Source: Meandrina meandrites (Eukaryota > Cnidaria > Anthozoa > Scleractinia > Meandrinidae). From it: DNA of 64,000 nt. Positions 1-10,611 of this stretch are shown piece after piece. Under the pieces are notes generated by a model that saw nothing but the letters and a program-made list of their open reading frames with translations, had not been told where the DNA came from and made no database searches. The position numbers and the translations under genes are program-made. Each line of letters starts with the position of its first letter. Position 1 is the first letter of the stretch. The DNA lies in the NCBI GenBank assembly GCA_963693305.1, contig OY855916.1, positions 8,281,501 through 8,345,500 on the forward strand, read 5' to 3'.

Positions 1-853
1 TCGCAGGTTTTCCCGCCCTTGTAATGTTTTTCCGAGCTTGGCGCTGGCTACGTGTTTTTCCGCGGTTAGCAAAACTCACACGTTCTCCAAACCTTTACAC
101 TAGTTACGCTTTAATCTTCGTAAACTGACCAACATCGCGCGACAAAATGGATCAATAAGAATTAACCTTTTTGAGATCGGCCACTCGCAATTCGGTAAAC
201 AAAAGCGTCTGGTATCATTTTCTAAACAAGCTAAAAATAGTGCGTATGAATTCCAATTTTCTTTCAATTTTCAATTGAGTTATTGTAATTTTATAAACTC
301 TTTCAAGTCCTAGTAGAACAGACCAGTCAAAAAAGCAAATTACCATGTTACAAGCTTTCAAATATTTTCCATGCAATCTGATCTAAAACGTCTGTTGCTC
401 AAAGTACGTGCAGCTATTCTGGTCACAATTCTAAGAAATCGTGAAATCATTCGTAGAAATCATAATCTCTCATGATCACAAAACGTCTCTAATAACGCTC
501 CGTGACTGGTTAATTACACAAAAGTTATCCACTGTCGTGATCTTTTTTCAACCTTTCAATCAATTTGCCAAGAAATCTGCCAACAGATAAGTTATCTGTC
601 AGCTTCTTAAAACTTGTAGGTCAAGTTGTATTGCTCTTGTTTCTGCAATATTTTACAAGTCAGAACTGACTAATAACGCTTCCCCGAGACTGCTTGAGGC
701 CTTTTTAGTAGTACTCTTCGTTTTCGCCTTTGATCCTCAAATTTTGAAAAACGGACCCCCGTTAATTTCGGACATTTGAGCTAAAATAAGTGATTTTTTT
801 TCAGTTATTTGTTTACTTTGTTTAGTCTACTGCCCGCATGTCTTTCTTTTCAG

Positions 854-953
854 AATTACTCATGGTGAAATCTCTGATGGTTCATCGCATTTGTTTGAAT
901 GCCTCACTGCGGAGCCCGTGATCAAAAGATTGTTTGAATGGCGTCCTCACTGA
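854..953 (+). CDS. Exon W, copy A: conserved C-terminal exon of an unrecognised gene
   Basis: A polypyrimidine tract ending in ttttcag precedes an open stretch starting in phase 1 and ending at TGA 951-953. It begins ITHGEISDGSSHLFEC and ends IKRLFEWRPH. The same exon is open at 20591-20687 and 42846-42942 with mostly conservative changes; copy A carries one extra in-frame codon. Conservation of frame, acceptor and stop in three diverged copies argues that it is or was coding. I do not recognise the family. The upstream exons of this gene were not found, so this is a terminal exon by inference only. Confidence 0.45.
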
Positions 954-1269
954 GCAGAGTATAGACTTTGAAACAACAACAATGATAAATTGCTTTTCAA
1001 TTAAACAAACATTTCTTGTAAGAAAAATACAACCTCAATGAGACTAAATATTTGGCCGAATTTCTTATCTTCAGGCGAAGACTAAACAAGGCGAAACCGA
1101 CTTGACTATCGCTCCTAAAGGTTACAGTCCAGTCAGGACCAAAGTCTTTAACTTTAGTAATTTATTTTCCTGTCAAATAAATAATAAAAGTGTTTATGAC
1201 TCCTATCCACCCAGATTGACTTCATTTTTGAATGTATTATTATTAACTGAGAGGGTAAATAAGAGAGGA

Positions 1270-1350
1270 ATGGCGGTGAGTTGGGTCAAGCAAAGGGTGA
1301 TGGAGAGTATGTTAAAAGGATTGAGCAATAATCACAAGACTATCTGGTGA
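1270..1350 (+). CDS. Conserved 26-codon ORF upstream of TRIM A
   Basis: ATG to TGA, starting MAVSWVKQRV and ending SNNHKTIW. Equivalent ORFs of exactly 81 nt sit at 20978-21058 and 44211-44291, each about 0.8-1.5 kb upstream of a TRIM-NHL start. Substitutions between copies leave the frame open. It could be an upstream ORF in a long 5' leader, an exon of another gene or chance in young duplicates. No family is recognised. Confidence 0.3.
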   Translation: MAVSWVKQRVMESMLKGLSNNHKTIW

Positions 1351-2040
1351 CTTAAATAACAACAGAAAGTTCATTGGGCAGCTTCGATTTCAGTTAATTA
1401 CGTTAGAGCCATAAGAGGTGGCGTCTCTTTGTCTCCAGACCTGACTCGTTCTGCGAGTTCAACCCTCCTCCCCCCTTCCTTCACTGCTTTAATTTATTTT
1501 TCGGGGGGGGGGGGACTTTTTTCTCCTGCTCTCACCATTGCTATAGCTTAACAAACTAATCAGTTTATTTGATTAAATCGATAAATCGGCCAGAATTTAT
1601 CCCAATACTTGGCTGCCCTACATTTTTTACAGGCTCTTTGGAAACAAAGCTCGACTGTTGATCAAAAATTGACCTGGGTCAACTGGGTAACGAGACAAGT
1701 CTATTTTAAGTCAAAAATCACAAATAATTTTCCATTTTAAGAGCAACAATCGTGTTCTGGTGTTCTATCAGCGAATAGAAAACAGTGGGAGAACCAATCA
1801 GAATCGCGGATTGACAACAAAACACGAATACGTTTTCACTATAGTGAAACAAACATCGATAAATTAAAGAACGTACCACATACCGGTGGATCCTAACAAC
1901 ATTTCAAGAATTTTTGTCTAGTAATCTGATTTGAAAAGTTAGCTGAAGCTTTGATTTGTAGGTCACGCTCGTGATCACAGTTCTAAGAATCCTTGGCGTA
2001 GCTTCATACAATATGTCAAAACATGTCTAATACCACTCTG

Positions 2041-2050
2041 TGATTGGTCA
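2041..2050 (+). promoter_or_regulatory. CCAAT box upstream of TRIM A
   Basis: The inverted CCAAT motif in tgattggtca lies 107 bp before the TRIM A start codon. The same motif is 106 bp upstream of TRIM B (21791) and 107 bp upstream of TRIM C (45631), inside a conserved block that also holds 'gtgatcacagttctaagaat'. Fixed position and conservation suggest a core-promoter element. No clear TATA box is visible. Confidence 0.45.
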
Positions 2051-2147
2051 ATATTATCAGCCTAAAAGGAACCATCCCATCCGATCAGTTCAACATTCTT
2101 GGAGGCGTTCACAACTCCAAACCCTTCGTCGTTTTCCGCCTTTAATC

Positions 2148-4400
2148 ATGGATATACAAACCTTGCTAAACAATCTTCATGAAGAAGTATCCTGTTCAGT
2201 GTGCATGAACTCATTCACTGATCCAAAACAGCTGCCATGTTTACACAGTTTTTGTCTTCACTGCTTAAACGGGATATTACGAACAAGTGGCCGCGACGAT
2301 GTGATCTGCTGCCCGGAATGCAGAAGGGAGAGTAGAGTCCCCACAAGTGGAAATCTTAACGACCTGCCAACCAACTTTCGCATCAACAGTTTGCTAGACG
2401 TCCTGGCCATCAAAGAGTGCAGTACAACCGGCGTGAAATGCGGAAATTGCGACAAAAGAAGCGCACAGAGTTTGTACTGCTTTCAGTGTTGTGTATTCTG
2501 GTGTGATGATTGTATCACTGGCCACAACATGATGCGAGCGAATAAAGAACACCGTGTGTTGGCGCTTAAAGACTTTCAAGACGAAGACTATGAGAATGTT
2601 TTAAAGCGACCAGCATTTTGCCAAAAGAGGCACCATGAAAAAGAAGAGCTGAAGTTCTTTTGCAAAATTTGTGAAATTGCCATTTGCAACGCTTGTGCTT
2701 TGACAGACCACGAAGGTCACGTCAAGATGCTTTTGGAAGAAGCTGCAAATGAACGCAAGTTACAAGTGAGATCTGTGATTGAATCGCAAAAGCAGAAAGT
2801 GCAACAGAACAGAAACGAAATCGCCAAACTTGATGAAACCAGTGCTCAGATTCAAGAAAAACTCGCTACCGTGAAACGAGACGCGCAGAAGTTTGCTGAC
2901 AAGATGATCGGTGTCATCGAAGCGAAGAAGCAGAAAATATTTAATAAAGCAGAACGTCAGGCAGCAGAGTCACTCGAGCGTCTTGTAATACAAAAGAGCG
3001 AGATTGAACACCAAGTGAACACGACCGAGACAGTAATTGAGCAAACTGAAACACTTTTAAAACGAAGCACAAGCGCCGAGATTGTTCAACTACACGACTC
3101 GTTAAACACGATTTTTCCAGAAGGAGTCAGTGATGAAACAGAAGAAGTCGACTATGACCTTGAAGTTACTCGTCAATTCATTTTCGAAGAAAATGAAACA
3201 TTAATGGGCAAAACAAACACTGAAGGAATCGGCTCATTGAAAACATTGGCCAAAATAACTAGTGCGCATCAATCAAGTGCCGAAGGGAAAGGAATCACTG
3301 AAGCAGTGGTTGGAATTGAAGCGCACTTTGTCTTAACAACAAGAACTGTCGAGGGAAAACAACATTACGAAGAACGCGATCGTGTCACAATGCAGATCAC
3401 AAATCGTCAAGGCCATGACTGTGCCACAATACCGCGAGTCCAAGACAACAAAAATGGAACCTACAACATCAGCTATTTTGCAAAAGAAACTGGAAAATGC
3501 GACGCATCAGTGAAGGTAAATGGTGAACATGTGCATGGCAGTCCATTTACTGTTGAAGTCAAACCCAGACAGTTCAGACCCGTGTTATCGTTTGGTCAAA
3601 ATGGGTCGGCTGCTGGAATGTTTCACTGGCCTTGGGGAGTGGCAGTGAATGAACGTAATGAAATTGCAGTGACTGAGACTGGCAACAACAGGACACAGGT
3701 ATTCAGTAGTGATGGAACTGTGTTAAGATCCTTCGGTACAAAGGGTGATAAACAGGGAGAATTTGACTTCCCTTGCGGGATAGCCTTTGATAAGAATGGA
3801 AATATTATAGTGGCTGACGCTAATAATCACCGTGTTCAATGCTTCAGTGAGCAGGGTGGGCACCTAAACACATTTAGTAGAAAGGGAAGTCTTGATCACC
3901 AGCTACATTTTCCTCATGGTTTATCCTTAGACAGTGACGGGAATGTTATTGTCGCTGACAGACTCAATAAACTAATAAAGATATTTCACCCTAATGGTCA
4001 GTTTTTACGTAAAATTGGCGTACAGGGTTCTTTCACCTTCCCCTTTCACTGTATCCAATATGACAAATATCTTATAGTGTCAGACAGTGATGAACATTGT
4101 ATTAAGGTTTGTGACAGGGATGGAAATTTTCTGTACAAATTTGGAAAGAAGGGGGTGGGTGACGGGGAGTTCAATGATCCTCGTTGCTTGTCAGTTAACA
4201 AGGCAGGACACCTGATGGTCTGTGATTCAGAAAATCACAGAGTTCAGGTGTTTGAACTGAGTGGAAAGTTTATAACAAAGTTTGGAACAAAAGGGAGCGG
4301 GATAGGAAAGTTTAATGTCCCAATCTCTACAGCAGTTCTTAGTGATGGTAGGATAGTTGTAAGTGATTACCTTAACGATCGCATCCAGATTTTTGAGTAG
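2148..4400 (+). CDS. TRIM-NHL protein A (RING E3 ubiquitin ligase, TRIM71/TRIM2-3-like)
   Basis: A single-exon ORF of 750 codons. Domains in order: C3HC4 RING (residues 16-58: CSVC, CLHSFCLHC, CPEC), B-box 1 (about 98-139), B-box 2 (about 157-195), a long coiled coil (about 200-330), a filamin/ABP280 immunoglobulin-like domain (about 388-477, ending SPFTVEVKP) and six NHL repeats forming a beta-propeller (about 477-750). This is the class VII TRIM layout; relatives are RING E3 ligases that bind RNA or protein through the NHL propeller in the cytoplasm. I chose the MDIQTLL start because the same upstream frame is stopped by TAA just before the equivalent ATG in copy C. All zinc ligands are kept. 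AATAAA occurs at 5060-5065 in the shared 3' flank. Orthology to a named vertebrate TRIM is not claimed. Confidence 0.95.
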   Translation: MDIQTLLNNLHEEVSCSVCMNSFTDPKQLPCLHSFCLHCLNGILRTSGRDDVICCPECRRESRVPTSGNLNDLPTNFRINSLLDVLAIKECSTTGVKCGNCDKRSAQSLYCFQCCVFWCDDCITGHNMMRANKEHRVLALKDFQDEDYENVLKRPAFCQKRHHEKEELKFFCKICEIAICNACALTDHEGHVKMLLEEAANERKLQVRSVIESQKQKVQQNRNEIAKLDETSAQIQEKLATVKRDAQKFADKMIGVIEAKKQKIFNKAERQAAESLERLVIQKSEIEHQVNTTETVIEQTETLLKRSTSAEIVQLHDSLNTIFPEGVSDETEEVDYDLEVTRQFIFEENETLMGKTNTEGIGSLKTLAKITSAHQSSAEGKGITEAVVGIEAHFVLTTRTVEGKQHYEERDRVTMQITNRQGHDCATIPRVQDNKNGTYNISYFAKETGKCDASVKVNGEHVHGSPFTVEVKPRQFRPVLSFGQNGSAAGMFHWPWGVAVNERNEIAVTETGNNRTQVFSSDGTVLRSFGTKGDKQGEFDFPCGIAFDKNGNIIVADANNHRVQCFSEQGGHLNTFSRKGSLDHQLHFPHGLSLDSDGNVIVADRLNKLIKIFHPNGQFLRKIGVQGSFTFPFHCIQYDKYLIVSDSDEHCIKVCDRDGNFLYKFGKKGVGDGEFNDPRCLSVNKAGHLMVCDSENHRVQVFELSGKFITKFGTKGSGIGKFNVPISTAVLSDGRIVVSDYLNDRIQIFE

Positions 4401-5409
4401 ATATGACATCCACTTTCTGTACATAATATGAATCTTGAAGTTACTTATAGTTAGAAAAAGATTACCAGAAAATATTTGTCACCATTTTTAAGGCCTCACA
4501 GGAGACATTAGTCTCAATAGGTTATCTTTAACAAAGTCTCCATGGAGAAAGTAAAATGACAGCTGTCAGTTGAAATTTTACCTGTTTGTTAGTTGTCATT
4601 ATGAAGGTTGAGGGACGTTAGCAGTAAAAACTTTAAAAAATTTGTCAGCTGACCATATACAGTGTACAGACCCCCCTCCTAACAGTAGCCTGAGATTATA
4701 CAAATATTACATTCCATGTTTTTTATTATGTAGTTTACTTTGCTAAGAGCGTTTTGATATTTAGGAAAACTAATATGCTCGTGAATTTTAGTTCGACAGT
4801 TCCTGCTTAGCCAATATTACTTACGCTTTGGAGTTAGGAAAACTAAGATGGTGTTGAATTTAAGTGCGATAGACATAGTACCTGTTAGCCACTATTACTT
4901 AAAAGTAATTTACACTGCGTGTCACTGAAATATGTCAACTGAGAAACTTGTAAGCTGAACTGATTGAATGATATCTGTAACAAAACTACTTTAAATAATT
5001 TACAATAGTCTCCATATTCAGTTTTACTAAGCAGGCAATGTACTGTTAAATTGGCTGTAAATAAACACTGGTTTATATTTAGTTCTGTGATGTAAGTAAA
5101 TTTTGGGACAATTTTGTGGCCAATAACATACCTCTTTGTAATGAATGAAAAGAAAATGTAGACTGGAGTGTAAATAAATTGTTACAATTTTTCTTAAACC
5201 TTGCTTGATATGTGAGTGCTTGATGACAACTGCTTAGATGTTAGGGATGTATAACTCGATTATATATATTGATTAGTGAACATTTTCTTCAATGTAAGCG
5301 ATGTCACTGCTGAATTTTTTTTCTCATCATTTATTTAGTCCTTCCTAATGTAAGACGTTTCCCATAATAAAGCAGAAACACATGAAATCAAAAGTGGTGT
5401 ACATTTTAA
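4401..5409. other. 3' flank of TRIM A
   Basis: Non-coding. It is shared with the flanks of TRIM B and C, including an AATAAA at 5060 that is conserved at 24682 and 48542 and is the best candidate polyadenylation signal. No other gene was seen. Confidence 0.6.
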
Positions 5410-5826
5410 AGTGTACCTAACCCCCAAATTTTTTTCGCTGAAATAAATCTCATAGTTAACCAAAGTATTTCAGCGAAACCATTTTTGAATTTGGTTGAAT
5501 CCTCGATTTTTTATAGCCTCTCAAAGTCGGCATTGAGATGTCGCACAACCATGTTTTATAGAGTCTGGGTCGAGAGAGCTGCTGATGTATAACCAGGAAT
5601 CAAACAAAATAGCGCCTCACTCATTTCTTTGAACAAAATTCCCAGCTTTCTTAAAACCCGGCCGAGAAACAAAATGGTGTTATTTTTAGAGCCATTTTTT
5701 GTGTTTTCAATGGGACGTAGAAAATCAAGGATTTAACCAAATCCAAATTTTCTGTTGCCAAACTAATTCGAAAAAAAAAGTACATTCATTGTAGCAAAAA
5801 AAAAATAAACTGGTGTTAGGTGCACT
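5410..5826. mobile_element. TTAA-flanked MITE
   Basis: Imperfect terminal inverted repeats start AGTGTACCTAACCCC and end GGTGTTAGGTGCACT, and both ends are flanked by TTAA (5406-5409 and 5827-5830). The interior is AT-rich and has no ORF. TTAA duplications fit piggyBac- or Kolobok-type elements; the ends do not decide which. It marks the breakpoint of unit A homology. Confidence 0.7.
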
Positions 5827-6216
5827 TTAAATAGCTGGAATTACTTTATTCTTGGGGCTGTCAATGGTTTATTCTTGGGGCTGTAAAAACTCGTGCGGCA
5901 AAAGGCTGAAAGAACATCAAAAAGCGGTTGAAAAGAAACACTCGCACAAGTCAGCTTTAGCGGAACATTGTTTACGTTCTGGCCACACCATCTCCTGGGA
6001 ATCTGCAAAGATCCTACGTACAAGCACAAATTGGCGCAACAGACGCATTTTAGAAGCATGGGTAATCAACACTTGCAGGAATCCGCTGAACCGTGATGAC
6101 GGCATGCATTTGCCGCACGAGTTTTTAAATTTAGCCTTAAGGGACAGAACATAATTAGCTCCGAGTTGCTGATTTGCATAGTATAAGAACGTGCTTTTTA
6201 ACGAATTCCTTTTCGC

Positions 6217-6260
6217 TTTCCCCTGATGAAGGCTGAAGTTTCAGCCGAAACGTTGGGACT
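6217..6260 (+). ncRNA. Hammerhead ribozyme motif, Penelope 5' repeat
   Basis: CTGATGA at 6223-6229, a perfect stem II (GGCTGAA pairs TTCAGCC), GAAA at 6247-6250, then CGTT and GGGA, which pairs with TCCC before the core to make a short stem I. Stem III would be only CG. Minimal hammerheads of this kind are known from Penelope-like elements. Activity is not demonstrated. Confidence 0.65.
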
Positions 6261-6294
6261 TTTACAAATTTTACGAACATTTTTATATTCTTAA

Positions 6295-6927
6295 AGGAGA
6301 AGTTCACTCCAGAATGGCCATTTATTTTCTTTACGCCAATAAAAAGTTTCTACAAAAATATGTTATTCACCAAAATTTCAGCTCCCAACGAGCGCTAAAT
6401 CCCTACGAAATCTTTCTCTAAAGTAGCCCAAAATTCGACAACTGAACGCCGCCATCTTGGAGCTAGTAATGTATGCGTGACGTCAAAGAGTTCAGCCTAC
6501 AGTTTAGCGGGAAAATTTAAATACTCGAAACTCCTTGTTTCTTTGTAGTGGCTTTTGTTTGTCAAAATGCCTGTTTGTGCAGCTCCATGTTTCTCAAACA
6601 GAGCTTCAAGAGATACAAAAAAACCTTTCACCTTTCTTTCCTTTCAGACAGGCATTTTGACAAACAAAAGCCACTTCAAAGAAACAAGGAGTTTGAAGTA
6701 TTTAAATTTTCCCGCTAAACTTCAGGCTGAACTCTTTGACGTCACGCATACATTACTAGCTCCAAGATGGCGGCGTTCAGTTGTCGAATTTTGGGCTACT
6801 TTAGAGAAAGATTTCGTAGGGATTTAGCGCTCGTTGGAAGCTGAAATTTTGGTGAATAACATATTTTTGTATAACCTTTTTATTGGCGTAAAAAAAATAA
6901 ATGGCCATTCTGGAGTGAACTTCTCCT
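6295..6927. mobile_element. Kolobok-like foldback element, copy 1
   Basis: Almost the whole element is a palindrome: arms of roughly 275 bp and a loop near 6565-6648, flanked by TTAA on both sides. The loop strand reads MPVCAAPCFSNRASRD, resembling the start of a THAP zinc finger. Kolobok transposons duplicate TTAA and encode THAP-containing transposases, so a non-autonomous Kolobok derivative is the best reading. The Penelope 3' repeat shows the empty TTAA site. A second copy at 44297-44930 has the loop in opposite orientation. Confidence 0.75.
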
Positions 6928-6962
6928 TTAAACCAGAGTAACGTTTTATTTTATTTTCAATC

Positions 6963-9380
6963 ATGAATCAACCACCTGGTTACAGGACCATTTTCAAAAC
7001 CATCTCAGAAAAGTACGATAAGGACACTTTACAGAAAGCACGTACATTCAACAAAATTATGCTGAAGACTGCAAGGCATCGCCGACACCTACACTTTAGC
7101 CATCGATGCAAAGATCTTCAAGTTCTTCCACCGAGCTTGAGAATTAAACCACCGGTTCGGACCCCCAAAGGCTGGAAATTGACGAAGAACGTGGGATTCC
7201 AGTTTTTGAAATTGCGGATCGAAGATACACACAAGAAGATTCGCACACTGACTCGAGAAAAGGAACTTGCTTTGGTTTTCTTAAGGTCACGTTTAACCAC
7301 CTCTGACCTTGAACACCTCGAGACCTTAGTTTATGAACAGCAGGATGAGGAGTACAGCAGGATTAGATCTGTGCATTCGAAGAAACTTCAAGTCCTCACC
7401 TCGAAGTCAAATATCTCATTGCCCGATGATACAGTTAATCGCGACAAGTGGGTGCTAAACATCTCTAGCAAGCCGTTGAACAACACCGAAATGACTGCAC
7501 TTCAGAAGGGCACGAACTTCGCCTTAGCACCAAAGAAAATACCAACAGCGGAAATTGTAGCTGGTATTGAAGACGGTATTTCTGGACTACCGGAAGACGA
7601 GAAACTTGTGCTAAGATCCCAAGTTTCACAGGTTTTACAAAGAGCCACCGTACCACCTCCAAACTTGCCACAAGCCGAGCTCAGAGCTTTGCACAATCTC
7701 CGCAAAGACCAAGATCGACTCGTTATCCCTGCAGATAAGGGTAACTGTACTGTTGTCATGGATCGCAAGGACTACGACGACAAGGTACAGCAAATGCTCA
7801 ATGATCAAAGAACCTACAAGGTGTTAGATAAAGACCCTACACAGCGAACGGAGAGGAAGCTCAATGAAAAATTGGCCAATCTTAAACGAGAGAACAAGAT
7901 CAGTGACAGCCTTTACAAAAGACTTCGCAGCTCCTCGTTCTTATGGTTTACCAAAGATTCATAAACCTGGTTTCCCCTTAAGACCTATTGTTTCGTTCAT
8001 AGACTCTCCAACTTACATGTTATCGAAACATTTGGCGCAGATCCTGAGTCCTATGATGGGCAACACAGATTTCACAGTCAAGAACAGTGTGGAATTTTGT
8101 GAACAGATGAAAAATGTCTCTCTCAAAGAAGATGAAGAGCTGGTGTCTTTTGACGTTGTCTCTTTGTTCACGTCTATTCCTGTGAAACTCGCCATTCAAG
8201 TTGCTAAAGATTTGCTTTCCAATGATGACACCTTACAGGATAGAACCACCATTCCTGTTGATGACATTGTTGACCTGTTGGATTTCTGTTTGTCGACAAC
8301 AAATTTCAAGTACAACAACAATCACTACCAACAGATCTTCGGTACCGCCATGGGCTCTCCAGTGTCAGCTGTTATGGCAAACCTGGTCATGGACGACCTT
8401 GAAAAACGAGCACTATCCACCTCCCTTTCCCAACCGTGTTTTTGGAAACGATATGTAGATGATGTGTGTGCCGCTGTTAAGTCCAACCTGGTGCTAACCT
8501 TACAGAATCATTTGAACAATATTGAGCCGTCGATCCAATTTACGGTTGAAAGAGAAACAGAACGGAAAATATCCTTTCTTGACGTCACTGTCTGTCGCCA
8601 AGACGATGGCCAACTCTCCACTAAAGTCTATCGCAAACCGACGCACACAGAAAGATATCTCTCATTTGATTCTCACCATCCGGTTGCTCACAAAAGGGCT
8701 GTGATCAAGTCTCTGACTGATCGTGCAAAAACGATTCCGTCTTCCGTTGACAAACAATCAAAGGAAATGAAACATGTGATCGCGGCACTCAGCGCGAATG
8801 GCTACCCGAAACGCTTTGTTATTGATGCAAGTAAACCAAAATGGCCTTCTCTACAAACGCCTGTAACTGCACCGGATGACAAAAAAGGCTTCTGCATTTT
8901 ACCGTATGTCAAGGGTACTACGGAACCGATCAAGCGAATCTTAAGCAATTACAATATCAAAGTTGCTTTAAAGCCACACCATAGTGGCCACACCATACCA
9001 TCGGCAATTTATTTCCCAAACCGAAAGACCCAGTCCCGAAAGATCAAACTCGCGGCGCAATTTATTCCATTCCCTGCGAAGTTTGTGACAAAAGCTACAT
9101 CGGGGAAACGAAACGGAAATTTTCCACCCGGCTGAAAGAACATCAAAAAGCGGTTGAAAAGAAACACTCGCACAAGTCAGCTTTAGCGGAACATTGTTTA
9201 CATTCTGGCCACACCATCTCCTGGGAATCTGCAAAGATCCTACGTACAAGCACTAATTGGCGCAACAGACGCATTTTAGAAGCATGGGAAATCAACACTT
9301 GCAGGAATCCGCTGAACCGTGACGATGGCATGCATTTGCCGCACGAGTTTTTAAATTTAGCCTTAAGGGACAGAACATAA
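6963..9380 (+). pseudogene. Penelope-like reverse transcriptase with GIY-YIG endonuclease, two frameshifts
   Basis: About 805 codons from ATG 6963 to TAA 9378-9380, the normal size for the family. The N-terminal third (6963 to about 7930) is in frame 0. The RT core is in another frame up to about 8990, with YGLPKIHK, LVSFDVVSLFTSIP, GTAMGSPVSAVMANL and the catalytic YVDD. The linker and GIY-YIG domain return to frame 0 (AIYSIPC then SYIGET at about 9057-9110). The protein would prime reverse transcription on nicked or telomeric DNA. Two frameshifts make this copy inactive. Neighbouring out-of-frame ORFs are shadows. Confidence 0.88.
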
Positions 9381-9442
9381 TTAGCTCCGAGTTGCTGATT
9401 TGCATAGTATAAGAACGTGCTTTTTAACGAATTCCTTTTCAC

Positions 9443-9486
9443 TTTCCCCTGATGAAGGCTGAAGTTTCAGCCGAAACGTTGGGACT
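9443..9486 (+). ncRNA. Hammerhead ribozyme motif, Penelope 3' repeat
   Basis: Same fold as in the 5' repeat: CTGATGA 9449-9455, stem II 9457-9463 with 9466-9472, GAAA 9473-9476 and GGGA 9481-9484 pairing with TCCC. Preserved in both repeats. Confidence 0.65.
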
Positions 9487-10035
9487 TTTACAAAAAATTG
9501 TACGAACATTTTTACATTTTTTAAACCAGAGTAACGTTTATTTTATTTTCAATCATGAAGCTTATGACTGTTGCAAGCTATTTCCACTCAAATACTGAAA
9601 ATACGAATATAGTTTATTTGAAAATACTGATGTATATTATTGTTACGGCCTCGTCTGCAAAGTGTCAGATGATCTTTCGTGCGTTTGCACCGGATGAAGT
9701 TTTTTTTTTCTGCTAGGCAAACGAATCGACGAGAGGCTTTTGGCAGAGAAAAAAAGCTGTGGTTGCGCAGCGCTTTGTGAGATTTTTAACTGATGTCGAC
9801 AACCTGCTTTTCTGGTCATTCTGTTAATGTTTGGGTGGGAGAGTGCTGCTGGACTGTGAGACCCGTACCCTATTCTAGACTAGAATTTTTGATACATCCG
9901 CAAGTTTCTCAGTACATTATACACAATCCTAGCCCAAAATTGTCAGATTTTTATACCCTCACCCACGCTTAACTGCCTGAAATCCGCACCTTTCACATCG
10001 GCACATACCCACATAGGCTATTTATGGGAGTAGTT

Positions 10036-10057
10036 CCCCCACCCCCACCCCCACCCC
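10036..10057 (+). repeat. (CCCCCA)n microsatellite
   Basis: Short CCCCCA array. The paralogous site at 38295-38328 has more units, showing slippage after the duplication. Confidence 0.85.
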
Positions 10058-10611
10058 AGTATACTATCCTGCCATGTACGGGTGATGGGTAACATTGACC
10101 TCCTGACCATATATGGGCATCGCGCACATTTGTTAAATAACCGAAAGACCAGTAAACTGCATCCTTGCCTTTTAAACAACATGGACAGATACCTTTTACT
10201 TCTCCGTTTTCGAACATGTCGAAAATCCTTCTAACAAGGGACCAGGTACCTTGGTCTACCTTTAAAAAACCATGGGCTGTGGGAATTGATACTCTTGATA
10301 AGAAAGAAAATTGTTCTTTATGTAAGGTTTGTGAAATGATATTGTAATAAGCACTCCTTAGAAATATACTTGTTAACTGAATACTCGTACATTGCTTCTC
10401 TCCTTAAATCGCGCTCAAAGCACAATTCCCTCTGTAAAAATGAGCGAAGGGAATCATGGTTGTTGCAGGGAAATGTATTTAAGAAAAACGCTCCGCATAT
10501 GTCTCAGTTCTAGTCAAATATCCGATCTGTTATTAGTAGAATATTTCACTTAAACAAAATGCTATCAGAACCCAATTAGATTTTTCTTTGCTGTATAAAT
10601 GTGTCATGTAC

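Larger units (their letters stand above)
330..5396 (+). repeat. Segmental duplication unit A (upstream module plus TRIM A)
   Basis: This block is colinear with 20130-25020 (unit B) and 42360-48716 continuing at 56931 (unit C). Shared landmarks in order are the 'gttgctcaaagtacgtgcag' stretch, exon W, the 26-codon ORF, a CCAAT box, the TRIM-NHL gene and a common 3' flank. Homology to unit B stops near 5396, where unit A runs into a TTAA-flanked MITE and a Penelope-like element. Bases 1-330 resemble nothing else I could place. Copy relationships were read by eye and not aligned computationally. Confidence 0.85.
5904..6967 (+). repeat. 5' pseudo-LTR of the Penelope-like element
   Basis: Direct repeat of 9130-9559. 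It encodes the C-terminal 80 or so residues of the GIY-YIG region in one frame (starts RLKEHQKAVEKKHSHKSA, stop at about 6152), followed by the ribozyme motif and the foldback insertion. It looks like the 3' end of an upstream tandem copy, as expected from Penelope tandem integration. Confidence 0.85.
5904..9559 (+). mobile_element. Penelope-like retroelement with terminal direct repeats
   Basis: Bases 5904-6294 plus 6928-6967 repeat the 3' end at 9130-9559, giving the pseudo-LTR arrangement typical of Penelope-like elements. The 5' copy is interrupted by a 633-bp foldback at a TTAA site; the 3' copy shows the intact TTAA. Between the repeats lies a degraded RT/GIY-YIG ORF. Each repeat holds the 3' part of the GIY-YIG domain and a hammerhead ribozyme motif. 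The orphan upstream module A' begins directly after its 3' end. Confidence 0.9.

Noticed and set aside
2040..2147. N-terminal extension of TRIM A upstream of MDIQ
   Set aside because: The extension is not conserved: the same frame is stopped just before the ATG in copy C and differs in copy B.
5841..6105. Minus-strand ORFs over the Penelope 5' repeat
   Set aside because: Antisense shadows of the GIY-YIG coding frame.
6555..6827. 90-codon ORF in the foldback as an intact gene
   Set aside because: Only the first 20 or so codons resemble a THAP protein; the rest runs into the opposite arm of the palindrome.
7465..7768. Minus-strand ORFs in the Penelope RT
   Set aside because: Antisense shadows of the RT frame.
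9993..10217. Minus ORF rich in glycine (also 38252-38530) as a protein
   Set aside because: The Gly run is the CCCCCA microsatellite. Part may be a gene X exon, but no clear splice sites bound it.
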